A DNA stretch of 64,000 nucleotides from Pyropia haitanensis (taxonomy: Eukaryota > Rhodophyta > Bangiophyceae > Bangiales > Bangiaceae): positions 1,970,064-2,034,063 of the forward strand of contig SDUX01000007.1 of assembly GCA_008729055.1 (NCBI GenBank), in the 5' to 3' direction. Positions 11,766 to 21,611 of the stretch are shown piece after piece (the stretch's first letter is position 1; each line of letters starts with the position of its first letter). The notes beneath the pieces are model-generated. The model made no database searches. It worked only from the letters and a program-made list of their open reading frames with translations, and was not told the DNA's origin. The position numbers and the translations under genes are program-made.

Positions 11766-12029
11766 CCGCTGGACGCGGTGCCCTTTCCCGTGCTGCTCCT
11801 CCGCGCGCTCGCGGCACACCCGGCCGACGAGGGGATCCAGCAGCACGGCCTGCTGCTGCTGCGGACCATGGCGCGCAGCTCCGCCGCCGCCGCCGCGGCG
11901 CTCGTATCGACGGGGGGGGTGGGGGTGGCGCTCGCGCCGCTCCGCACGTACGGGGGGGGGGGAGGGGGCGGGGGTGGTGGGACGCCGCCGCTGCCGGGGG
12001 GGGAGGCGCCGGGGGGCGGGGACGCCGAC

Positions 12030-12063
<34 letters not shown>

Positions 12064-12249
12064 TGGCGCCCGTGGTGGCCCACCGCGCCGCCCGCGCGCT
12101 GCGGCCGCTCGTCGCGGCGCCGGGGGGGGTGGACGCGCTGCTGGGGGGGGGGGGTGTCGCCGCGCTCACCGCCGCGCTGCGCGTCGCGGAGGGGCTCCCG
12201 GTTGGCGGCGGTGGCGGCGGCGACGGGCGCAGGGGGGGGGGGGGGCGTA
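9479..12249 (+). CDS. Armadillo-repeat protein with long low-complexity N-terminus (frame change at G run)
   Basis: ATG at 9479 opens a Pro/Ala/Gly-rich region of ~340 residues, followed by ARM-type helical repeats. Recognisable units are at nt 10510-10745 (LLTAGAVPPLVAALAARGG, then VARALVDAGAVAAVV), 11030-11260 (ALANAAYHHPANRAAVAGG), 11390-11520 (ALRNAALGGAAHKAALTAAG), 11780-11930 (GIQQHGLLLLRTMAR) and 12060-12200. The pattern of small-residue helices ending in A-G-A/G-hydrophobic is the ARM consensus. Frame changes by one across G runs at 11266-11310; both sides carry ARM repeats, so I treat it as one gene. A run-length change at 12229-12243 would bring TAG at 12247 into frame; otherwise the frame runs to 12365 with non-ARM sequence. 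ARM proteins are binding scaffolds; the partner cannot be inferred. Confidence 0.7.
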
Positions 12250-13473
12250 GGCGCGCTGTCCGTCCCCCCCACGTCCCCCCCTCTTCCTCCCTCTGCACTC
12301 GACTAGCTTGCATCAAAGGTGTCAAGGACCACGCCCGCGACGTCGTGACTACCGTGGCGTCGTGACTGCCGCGGCGGCTGCCGCGCAGAGAGGAGAGGGA
12401 CGGAGGTGGGAGGTGGCCGAGTCCCAGCGCAGTGCTACCAAACCCGTGGACCCCTGGAGAACAAAATTTGGCCGGAATCGGGCGTGCGCGGGCGTGCAGC
12501 GGCGTGCAAACCCCCCTCTACGGTATCGCAGAGGCCGATTTTTCCAACACCTGCCCTATAGCGCCGCTCAGTCGTCGGTGCACGGGCTCCGGTGCACTTT
12601 TTTTCCACCCATACATGGAGGGCGTACTAGAGCTGGTGATGGACCTCGACCATATCACCGGAGGGCGTGCACGTCGTTCCCCGCCGAACGACAAATCGCA
12701 GTGCACGCGGACGCCTGTAACTCGTGCCGCCGATGCACAAGTTATTCTGGAGTCGTGCAGGCGATGCACGGGTTCCGCACGCGGCCCAGCCGAGGAACGT
12801 GCAACGCGTGCGTAAGTCGGTCACATTTAACCCGGAATGATGCACGGTTCCGCGACATTGTGTGTCGCCATGTGAGCAGGCCTTCCAGAAACTACTAGGT
12901 ACACCCGACCAGAGAGCCCTTCATTCCGTGCTGTTTGTCCGACATGATGGACTGACTCGAACCTAAGCCCATCAGGTGGCCCACTCAGGAAGCCCATGGC
13001 ACGGCGGTTGCCCAATCAGCAAGGACGTTACGGCCTCACACAGTCATACCCTCCCATTTCCAAAATCTGTTGTGACCTGATACCAAAACGCAAGTCGACC
13101 CAACAAGTGAAGGCACTCCCCTCCACCCGCACCACACGCACACCTCGTGTAGCAAACTGACTGGGCGCGGAAGTCACCAGCACCTGCGTTGCCGTTGCAG
13201 CCGACCCACCAATGAAGGCCCAACCTCCGCGACCCGTCTCTGTCTGAGCGACCGCCCGACACCGCCCGTGCTCTTTACACGACCACGACCCTACCGCGAC
13301 AAGAAGGCATCGAGTCGCAAGCATCTCCCCCATCAACAATCTCCCCACAAGGCGGTAGTTTTGTAGATGACGCAGACCCACCCCCTCGGCGCCCCTCCCC
13401 TGCCCCCGGCGGCTTTCTGCTGTCAATGGCTACGTGACGGCCAGCGTCTCCCTCACGAGTACATGTCGCGCCC
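12250..13473. other. Non-coding repeat-flank region
   Basis: Follows the ARM gene. A 34-bp segment at 12427-12460 recurs inverted at 18215-18248. The stretch 12490-12850 is dense in GTGCA/TGCAC words. ORFs on both strands are short and of mixed composition; none is supportable as a gene. Confidence 0.4.
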
Positions 13474-13760
13474 GACGGTGGAGCGACAGCACCTGGCCGC
13501 CGGTGCCGCCTCCTCCGACGTCTTTCCGACGAAATGACGCCGCCGCCGCTCTCCCCCGTGACGACGGCACGGCGGCTTCCGGCGACCAGTGCCGCCCCAC
13601 AGGTCTCTTCTTCACGGCGGGGTCGACTCCCTGCCGTCCCCTGCGACGACGGCGCGGCAGCTGCCGGCGGCCGGTGCCGACCCCACCGGTCCCCCCTTCG
13701 TGGCGGGGTCGGCGCCCCCGTCGCACCCCCGACGGCGGAGCGGCAGCTACCAGCGGCTGG
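13474..13760. repeat. Diverged ~86-bp tandem repeat, about 3.3 copies
   Basis: Units begin at about 13474, 13560, 13645 and 13731 (last one partial). Each starts with GACG(G/A)(C/T)GG-type sequence followed by a GGCAGC/GACAGC box, then CCGGTGCCG-like sequence. Units 2 and 3 also share the phrase CGGCGGGGTCG. Units differ at many positions, so this is an old minisatellite lying just outside the fold-back element. Confidence 0.6.
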
Positions 13761-14022
13761 TATGAGGCACCCATTTTTGACGAATGTGAGCGTACAATGA
13801 AGTGTATATCTCTGGCGAAGCTGGTGCTGTCGGAGACCTTGGCAATAAATGCAACTCAAGTGCAGCGGGGTCGCAGTGTAGCTTCAGAAGACTTGGGCTG
13901 CGGCTGGCCCAAGTCCCAGTGTGCCTTTCGAGGGCTTGGCCCGCACTAGACCGAAAATGCTCAGGCAATGCCGAATTGAGGCACGCCGCTGCACGAGGAG
14001 GCACAGCCTCCTGCTCAAGACG

Positions 14023-14726
14023 GGAAACTCTAGAGTTGACGGGCCCGTCAACCCTGGCGTCAAGGCTGCGTCAAGGCTGCGTCAAGGCTGCACCCGGAGA
14101 TTGGCAGTCGGAGATGTACTTCACCGATTGGGTATTTTGGGTGTGGACCTCGGAACTGCGGTGGCAGCGCGCACCAGGGCGGCGCTGCCGCCGCCGCTCC
14201 CGCCACCGCCGCCCCCGCAGGCGGCTGCCCCTGCCCCCCCCGCCGCCGCCACGGTCGCAGCCGGGTGCCCCCGCCGACGTGTCCGCGGGTGCCCCCGCCC
14301 CCACCGCGGCTGCCCCCGCCCCCACCGCGGCTGCTGCCGCCCCCACCGCGGCTGCTGCCGCCCCCACCGCGGCTGCTGCCGCTCCCCCCGCGGCTGCGCC
14401 GCCCCCGCCACGGGCAGCCACCCCAGCCCCCCATGTCGCGAGCTGCCCCCCCTGCACCCCTGCCACGCGCTGCGCCCCCCGCCACCCTGGCCCACACCCG
14501 CCGCCACCGCGGCTGCCGCGGCTGCCGCGGCGGGCGGCCGCGGCCGCCGCGGCCGCCGCCGCCGCCGCCCGCCGCCCACCGCCGCCGCCGCCGCCGCGGC
14601 CGCCGCGGCTGCCGCGGCGGGCGGCCGCGGCCGCCCGGCACCGCCGCCTCCGCCCCCGCCGCTGCGGGCTGCAGCCGCCCCGGCTGCCGCTGCCGCCCCC
14701 GCCGTTGCTGCCGGCCGCCGGCCGCC

Positions 14727-14759
<33 letters not shown>

Positions 14760-16140
14760 GCCTGCCGCGGCGGGCGGCCGCGGCCGTCCGCCGCCACCGC
14801 CGCCGCCGCCCCCGTCGCGGCCGTCCCCGCCCCCGCCGCCGCCCGCCACCGCCGCCGCCGCGGCCGCCGCGGCGGACGGCCGCGGCCGCCCGCCACGGCC
14901 GCCGCCGTGGCCGCCGCGGCTGCCGCGGCCGCGACCGACACCACCGCTGCCGCCGCCGCCGCCGCTGCCGCCGCCGCAGCCCGCCGCCGCCGCCGGCCGC
15001 CGCCGTGGCCGCCGCCGCCTCCGCCCCCGCCGCTACGGGCTGCTGCCGCCCCGGCTGCCGCTGCCGCCGTCGCCGTTGCTGCCTGCCGCCGGCCGCCTGC
15101 CTGGCCGGCCGCCGGCCGCCTGCCGCCCGGGCTGCCGCCCCGGCCGCCGCCCCCACCGCCGCCGCCCCCACCGGGTTGCTGCCGCCCGGCTGCCGCTGCC
15201 GCCGCCGCCGTTGCTGCCGGCCGCCGCGAGCGGGCTGCCGCGGCCAGCGGGCTACTGCCGCCTGCCTTTCGCCGTCAATCGCGGGCTTCCTTTGTCGGCT
15301 GCCTCTGCCGCCACCGCTCGCTATCGCCGCTGCCGCGGCCCCCGCCGCCGCAGTGGCGGCTGGCGCCGCCGCCCCCGCCCTCGCGGCGGCGGCAATGGCT
15401 GCCGCCGCCGCCCCCTCCCGCCGCTGCCTCCGTGGCGGCAGCGGCCGCCGCCATGCGGGGGGAGGGGTGACCAGCCACGCTGCTTGCACGCAGAGGTATT
15501 TGAAAAAACTTATAAGCCGCGATTATTTGATGTGGATACAAAAGTACACACACCTCAGACTTGATACACATCTCGCGGCCTGTTTGGCGAATCTAGTGTC
15601 CCGTACGTCTGGTCTGATAGGCTGTCACACGATTTGAACTGCGAATCTGTAACAATCAATACTAAACTTACTTCTGATGGACATGAGAGTACCACATTTG
15701 GAAGAACACCCATCCTGGTCAACGACTGGCAACTCCCCAACTGCTGAAGCGCCGGCGTCCGACGCCCCCCTCCACCCCGCCCGGTCGCCCGCTTCACCAT
15801 TTCCTGGCCACCCAGCACGCCAGGTGGATACACAAGCCAGTTTTACTTGTTCTATTCAGTTGTGCGTGCGGGTCTGCACACGTCTGGTAGAGCAGAGCCC
15901 CCAAAGAACCCATGAACGGACATAATGCAATCACCATCCCCCTCGGCTACGCCGCTCGGGGGCGCTGCTGACGGAGAAACAAGGTCTAGATCTGATAGAT
16001 GCAGTTTTTGAAGGATGAGAGCACTGTGGGGCGTTGGACGGCCTGTCGCGGCTACCTGTCCAGAATGGACACTTTGGGGGTCTGTATGACCCACTTCCCG
16101 ACGTTTGCGAAACCTTCTGAGCACATAACCGTGCTCAGCG
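14023..16140 (+). repeat. Left arm of the fold-back element
   Basis: 2118 bp. From the tip: palindrome at 14035-14052, three CGTCAAGGCTG repeats at 14058-14090, ~130 bp of complex sequence, then a strongly skewed C/G simple-sequence block (14190-15460), then ~660 bp of ordinary composition ending at the spacer. The AT-richer part at 15480-15680 and the block 15850-16130 are the best-conserved complex sequence and match the right arm base for base as far as I compared. Confidence 0.75.
15852..16124 (-). CDS. 90-codon ORF in the left arm, mirrored in the right arm
   Basis: An ATG-initiated frame (starts MLRRFRKRREVGHTD) of 90 residues with balanced composition, unlike the low-complexity frames around it. 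It is present unchanged at 16339-16611 on the other strand because of the inverted duplication. Identity of the two copies says nothing about selection if duplication was recent. No motif recognised; it may be a chance ORF. Confidence 0.2.
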   Translation of the reverse strand: MLRRFRKRREVGHTDPQSVHSGQVAATGRPTPHSALILQKLHLSDLDLVSPSAAPPSGVAEGDGDCIMSVHGFFGGSALPDVCRPARTTE

Positions 16141-16322
16141 ATGTCGGTTTAGTCGATTGAGCATGGTTCAGAAAAGTTGGTGAAGTGGTCCCTGACTCGT
16201 GTTGCACGTGGTGTAGTGTGCCCTGCGCTCACTTTGGTGCAACGCGTCACACCCCGCTACAACGCGTTTCAGACAGTGAAGCAAAAATTTCTCAAGCTGT
16301 TCCCATCAAACTAAGTCAATGA
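16141..16322. other. Unique spacer between the fold-back arms
   Basis: 182 bp present once. Ordinary composition with several GTTGCA/CAACGCG words (GCAACGCGTC near 16240 and CAACGCGTTT near 16260). No ORF of note. Confidence 0.5.
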
Positions 16323-18091
16323 CGCTGAGCACGACTATGTGCTCAGAAGGTTTCGCAAACGTCGGGAAGTGGGTCATACAGACCCCCAAAGTGTCCATTC
16401 TGGACAGGTAGCCGCGACAGGCCGTCCAACGCCCCACAGTGCTCTCATCCTTCAAAAACTGCATCTATCAGATCTAGACCTTGTTTCTCCGTCAGCAGCG
16501 CCCCCGAGCGGCGTAGCCGAGGGGGATGGTGATTGCATTATGTCCGTTCATGGGTTCTTTGGGGGCTCTGCTCTACCAGACGTGTGCAGACCCGCACGCA
16601 CAACTGAATAGAACAAGTAAAACTGGCTTGTGTATCCACCTGGCGTGCTGGGTGGCCAGGAAATGGTGAAGCGGGCGACCGGGCGGGGTGGAGGGGGGCG
16701 TCGGACGCCGGCGCTTCAGCAGTTGGGGAGTTGCCAGTCGTTGACCAGGATGGGTGTTCTTCCAAATGTGGTACTCTCATGTCCATCAGAAGTAAGTTTA
16801 GTATTGATTGTTACAGATTCGCAGTTCAAATCGTGTGACAGCCTATCAGACCAGACGTACGGGACACTAGATTCGCCAAACAGGCCGCGAGATGTGTATC
16901 AAGTCTGAGGTGTGTGTACTTTTGTATCCACATCAAATAATCGCGGCTTATAAGTTTTTTCAAATACCTCTGCGTGCAAGCAGCGTGGCTGGTCACCCCT
17001 CCCCCCGCATGGCGGCGGCCGCTGCCGCCACGGAGGCAGCGGCGGGAGGGGGCGGCGGCGGCAGCCATTGCCGCCGCCGCGAGGGCGGGGGCGGCGGCGC
17101 CAGCCGCCACTGCGGCGGCGGGGGCCGCGGCAGCGGCGATAGCGAGCGGTGGCGGCAGAGGCAGCCGACAAAGGAAGCCCGCGATTGACGGCGAAAGGCA
17201 GGCGGCAGTAGCCCGCTGGCCGCGGCAGCCCGCTCGCGGCGGCCGGCAGCAACGGCGGCGGCGGCAGCGGCAGCCGGGCGGCAGCAACCCGGTGGGGGCG
17301 GCCGCGGTGCGGGCCGCGGCGGAGGGGGCGGCAGCCGGGCCAGCAGCTGCCCGCAGTGGCGGGGGCGGAGGCGGCGGTGGCGGGCGGCCGCGGCCGCCCG
17401 CCGCGGCTGCCGCGGCGGTGGCGGCCGGCGGCGGGGGCGGCGACGGCGGCGGCGGGAGCGGCGGCGGCGGTGGCGGCGGACGGCCGCGGCCGCCCGCCGC
17501 GGCAGCCGCGGCGGCCGCGGCGGCGGCGGCGGCGGTGGGCGGCGGGCGGCGGCGGCGGCGGCCGCGGCGGCCGCGGCCGCCCGCCGCGGCAGCCGCGGCA
17601 GCCGCGGTGGCGGCGGGTGTGGGCCAGGGTGGCGGGGGGCGCAGCGCGTGGCAGGGGTGCAGGGGGGGCAGCTCGCGACATGGGGGGCTGGGGTGGCTGC
17701 CCGTGGCGGGGGCGGCGCAGCCGCGGGGGGAGCGGCAGCAGCCGCGGTGGGGGCGGCAGCAGCCGCGGTGGGGGCGGCAGCAGCCGCGGTGGGGGCGGGG
17801 GCAGCCGCGGTGGGGGCGGGGGCACCCGCGGACACGTCGGCGGGGGCACCCGGCTGCGACCGTGGCGGCGGCGGGGGGGGCAGGGGCAGCCGCCTGCGGG
17901 GGCGGCGGTGGCGGGAGCGGCGGCGGCAGCGCCGCCCTGGTGCGCGCTGCCACCGCAGTTCCGAGGTCCACACCCAAAATACCCAATCGGTGAAGTACAT
18001 CTCCGACTGCCAATCTCCGGGTGCAGCCTTGACGCAGCCTTGACGCAGCCTTGACGCCAGGGTTGACGGGCCCGTCAACCCTAGAGTTTCC
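16323..18091 (-). repeat. Right arm of the fold-back element
   Basis: 1769 bp, the reverse complement of the left arm with the simple-sequence block shortened by 349 bp. Tip features are mirrored: three CAGCCTTGACG repeats at ~18024-18056 and the palindrome just before 18081. Confidence 0.75.
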
Positions 18092-18613
18092 AAGGTTCTC
18101 CTGCACGCCCGCTGCACGTCGGCGGCACGCGGGGCTCACGAAGGCTGACACGCCTCGCGTGCCGCACATGCACAACTTCGGGCCCGAGTCGTGCTGATTT
18201 CACGTCCCGCACGCTCGCCAGGCGTCCACGGGTTTGGTAGCACTGCGCAGGGGGTGGGTGGCTGCTCGTGTGACGTCGTGAGCAGTGCGACGCCCCGAAA
18301 TTCCTCGCCTCCTCCGCACCTGTTCTGCAGAACAGATCTGCGCAAAACGCAATGGATGTGCGTGCACGCGGCAATTCGGTATCGCAACACGTGGCAAACA
18401 ATCTACAGATTGCCAGCCAGCAAGTCCTGCTTCACCGGGGCGGCCACGTCCGCAACCCTCGCTCTCTGACCTTTGCCGACCCGCGCTGGTGGCTGACCAT
18501 TGCCCCACCCTGACGACCACCACCCCCCTACCCGGCTGCCACTCGTGACGTTGGCACGGCGTTGCGGGCATCCCCACCTTCTCTCCCCCTCTCCCCCTTT
18601 TTGTTCTGTGACG
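18092..18613. other. Intergenic region between fold-back element and C1q-like gene
   Basis: About 520 bp. Contains the inverted 34-bp match to 12427-12460 (at 18215-18248) and a pyrimidine-rich leader (18570-18610) immediately before the next start codon, probably 5' UTR or promoter. No gene seen. Confidence 0.4.
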
Positions 18614-19314
18614 ATGGCGTCTGGTTCATCCAAGCGGCCACCGCCCCTGCGGGCGCTCCACCGGGGCAGCCCCGCGGGCGTCCGCTCGCCCTTCCCCCCC
18701 GACGGCCGCACCATCACCAGCTGGTCGGTCGAGGCGGGCACCCCCCCCCCTTCCCCCGGCGGCAACGACGGGGACTCCGCCATCCTTCACCCCCCTCCCC
18801 CGCCTTCCTCCCCCCCCCCACCTCCGCCTCCGCCGCCGCCGCCGCCGCGCGCACCCACCCCTGCTTTGTCAATGGCGTCTACACGGCGCCGACGTCTGGC
18901 CTCTACGCGCTAACGCTGGCGGTCATCCCCGTCGGGTCCGCGTGCCTCGCGGCGGGCCTCGGCGCACCCCGCGCCACGGTCGACGTGTACGTCCGCGTCG
19001 CGGCCGCCGACGGCGCGGACGTGGCCGCCCACGACGTTGGGCCCGTCAGCTGGGGGGAGGTGCTGCACCTGCCGGCGGGCTCGCGAGTGAGCATCGTCCG
19101 GCGGGGGGGGGGGGGGGACGCCCTCCGGCTTGGCGTGACGCTCATCCAGCGCAAGCGCCGGCCGCCGGGGGAGCCCGGGGGGGGGGGGGGGGGGGGGCCA
19201 CGCATCAAGCGGCCACGCGTGGGGGGGGGGGGGGGGGACGACGCCCGCGCGCAGGAGGGGGGTGCACCCCGTGGGGTGCTGACACCGCCAGCGCCAGCGA
19301 CGGCACCGCCTGCT

Positions 19315-19352
<38 letters not shown>

Positions 19353-19440
19353 AGCCGCCCCGGCGGAAAGGCCAGCCGCGACCGCGGCGGGGGGCGGCGG
19401 GCGGGAGCGGCGGCCCAAGCGGCCCCGCCAGCGGGGCCGG

Positions 19441-19494
<54 letters not shown>

Positions 19495-19782
19495 GATGGG
19501 TCCACCGCCAATGCGGCGGCGTCCGCGGGTGCTGCGGGGGCGCGCCGGGCGTCGCCGCCGCTGCCGCCGCCGTCGCCCCCCCACGCGCGTGCGGCGTCGC
19601 CACCCGCGGCGGCTGCACCCGCCGCCGCCTTGGGTGGTGAGGACGGGCCGCCCGGCGCGGACGATGACGGCGACGATGACTCGTGGGACGCGGCGTTTGA
19701 GTCGTCCCCGTCGGGGGAGGACGAGGCGCTCTCTGTGCGGGGCGTCAACGCGCTGGCCCGCGAGCTCCGCACCCGCGTCTGA
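18614..19782 (+). CDS. C1q/TNF-like jelly-roll protein with disordered acidic tail (frame change at C run)
   Basis: ATG at 18614 begins MASGSSKRPPPLRALHRGSP and reads DGRTITSWSVEAGTP and GGNDGDSAILHPPPP. Across C runs at 18780-18850 the convincing sequence moves to another frame: HPCFVNGVYTAPTSGLYALTLAV, SWGEVLHLPAGSRVSIV and DALRLGVTLIQRKRR. The order of a Gly-x-Tyr-(T/S)-x-Pro strand, a central beta pair and a terminal strand resembles the C1q/TNF jelly roll; similarity is weak and by eye. Downstream come Gly and Ala runs, two basic patches (PRIKRPRV and RRPKRPRQRGR, possible nuclear signals) and an acidic end (DDDGDDDSWDAAFESS). No signal peptide is evident, unlike secreted C1q proteins, so a nuclear protein is also possible. 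Confidence 0.55.
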
Positions 19783-20059
19783 GTGGGGGGGGAAGGCGAG
19801 TCGGGAAGGAGGGGGGGGGGTGTGGCGCCGGGTGTTGACCCCCGACAGCGACCTTGCTGCCCCGCTCTTGTTTGCTTTTATCTGTCGCTTCTTTGGTGTT
19901 GGTGCCGTTGCCGGGTCCTGTAGCCGCCGCTGTCGCTGCCGCTGCCGCTGCCGCTACTGCTCTTTCTCCTCGTTTACCCCTTTCCCCGGTGATTGCACCA
20001 CCACGCCGGCGCTGCCGCGCCCCCACCGTCCCCCACCGTCGCCCACCCACTCCAGCCTT

Positions 20060-20605
20060 CGATTCATCCCCCATCAGCGTACCCAGCGAGATGAGGTGGA
20101 AAAACGCATCCCAGGCGCTCGCGGGGGGAAGGCCCCACGCCCCCGTCGCCGTCACCGTCACCGTCACCCGCCGCGGCTCCTTCTCCCCCCCCCCCACCCT
20201 TGACCCTACCATCGCCGCGGCCACATCCACTCGCGTCAGGGGCGTCACTCCCAGGCCCGCCAGGTCCGTCCCAAATGGCTAGGAGTCCAGCAAGTCCTGC
20301 TCCCAACCTCCCCCTCCCCCGCCCCCACCGGCCTCCTGGCCCCCTCGTCCGTCAACCGCACCCCATGGACTGTGCCCACGCGGCGGGATCCCCCTTCCAA
20401 CACCCCCCACGGTACGCCGGGGGCGGAAGTGCGCGCCCGCACCCTCGGGCCACAGCACCAACGCCGCCCCCGCTTCCACTGGGAAGTCCCCGTGCCAAAG
20501 GGGGGGTACCGCTCCAGGGCCGTCGCGGCGACACCCTGTTGGGACAACGCAAAGCCCAGTGCCAGGCCACCGACGACGCCACTGACGATGAGGACGCGGT
20601 TGGCG
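20060..20605 (-). pseudogene. FAD-dependent oxidoreductase relic
   Basis: Reading leftward from 20605 the frame gives NRVLIVSGVVGGLALGFALS then QQGVAATALERYPPFGTG, a beta-alpha-beta dinucleotide-binding fold typical of FAD monooxygenases, ending with the Glu that binds ribose. The Gly motif is damaged (SGVVGG instead of GxGxxG). A frame change then yields GAALVLWPEGAGA, the usual next block. After ~130 bp of unrelated sequence, fragments QDLLDS, a stop, and DLAGLGVTPLTRVDVAAAMV with GAWGLPPASAWDAFFHLI follow in yet another register. The rest of the enzyme is absent. The damage pattern shows a decayed gene rather than an active enzyme. Confidence 0.5.
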
Positions 20606-21611
20606 GCGGTGGGGAGGCCCGCCGCGATGACCTTGTCCGTTGGAAGGGCGCCGGGGGGATGGACGCCGCCAGTACCGCCCGATTCGTCGGCGTCCTCGCC
20701 GCCGATCGTCGTCGAAAGCGGCTGCGACAGCCGCGGCGGAGGTGAGGGCAACTACCTGCCCCGGGGGAGTACACCTCGTCTGGGGAGGGGCGGGTCCGGC
20801 CCCCACCCCCAAGGTGCCCTCGACGGCCGACGCAGAGAGGACCAGAGTGAAAGATCAGACGCCAAGGCGGCCGCGCTCCAGAAGATGACCGTCGGCCGCT
20901 TCGGATTCGCAGACCTCGTCGGATCAACAAAATCCTTCCTCGAGGCCTACTAAATACCCGTACAATTTCTGCATTGTCGCGAGAACGATGTCAATGAAAA
21001 TTACCCCTGGTCTTTATTTTATGGCACACGTCTTCTCAGAGGGGGCGCGGTCCACCGGGCCACGCAAAAGATCTCCGGGGCAGAGGGGGGCGGGGGGCAC
21101 CAGGCGCGCCCGCGCCCCTTCAGCCGCACCCCCGTTTTTCGCCCGCCACTTTTCCCCCGTGGCTTGGTTTCCGATGACCTGGCGCATGCCGCGCGTGCAA
21201 CAGAAAGCGTGTGCCCCCCTGAACGGGACCGCACGCCCACTGCGCCCCGTCGCGCCCCGTCTCGTCCCTTGATATGAGGTGTGCTGCCGCGTGCGGCAGG
21301 TGTCTCGTTCTCTCTCCCAGCCTCCAACACCCGCAAGATGGGGTGCAGCAACTCGACCTTGCATCCCATGTATTCGGTCACCGATCCCATCCCCGCACCC
21401 CGCGACTGGGACGGGGCGCGTTTCCCAACGTGGAGGGGTCGGCATACCCGCCGCGCCCTGCCGCGCCCTGCCACTTGCCGCCGCGCCCCTCGAGACGTGG
21501 TTTGCCGTCGCGCGCGACGGATGTCCCGCTGTTCTTGCCGGCCTCTGGCACCTGGTAATCGAGGTGAAGATACGCTGCCGGAAACGCGGTTGGGTATTAC
21601 ACGCTGGCGTC
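20606..21611. other. Non-coding region
   Basis: About 1 kb. AT-richer around 20880-21030. One plus-strand frame ends with SDAKAAALQKMTVGRFGFADLVGS, which looks better than shadow sequence, but it has no coherent start, so I do not call a gene. Confidence 0.3.

Larger units (their letters stand above)
14023..18091. mobile_element. Fold-back (long inverted repeat) element, ~4.07 kb
   Basis: Two arms, 14023-16140 and 16323-18091, are inverted copies separated by a 182-bp unique spacer. Over the complex inner ~700 bp the arms read the same; single differences occur near the tips (TCTAGAG versus TCTAGGG) and at the inner boundary (CATAACC versus CATAGTC). The left arm is 349 bp longer because of copy-number differences in a GCC/CCG simple-sequence zone. 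Both tips carry an 18-bp palindrome and three 11-bp direct repeats. Low-complexity frames fill the arms, but no transposase is visible. It resembles fold-back/Foldback-like elements; an assembly or recombination palindrome is the alternative, made less likely by arm divergence. Confidence 0.65.

Noticed and set aside
13802..15637. 611-codon Pro/Ala frame through the left fold-back arm (and its mirror)
   Set aside because: Open in several frames at once because of simple sequence; no domain, and the frame is not maintained as one protein between the arms, which differ by 349 bp.
14190..17990. Possible CRISPR-like array in the GCC-rich arms
   Set aside because: Repeats are simple trinucleotide or hexanucleotide slippage without uniform spacers; the organism is eukaryotic.
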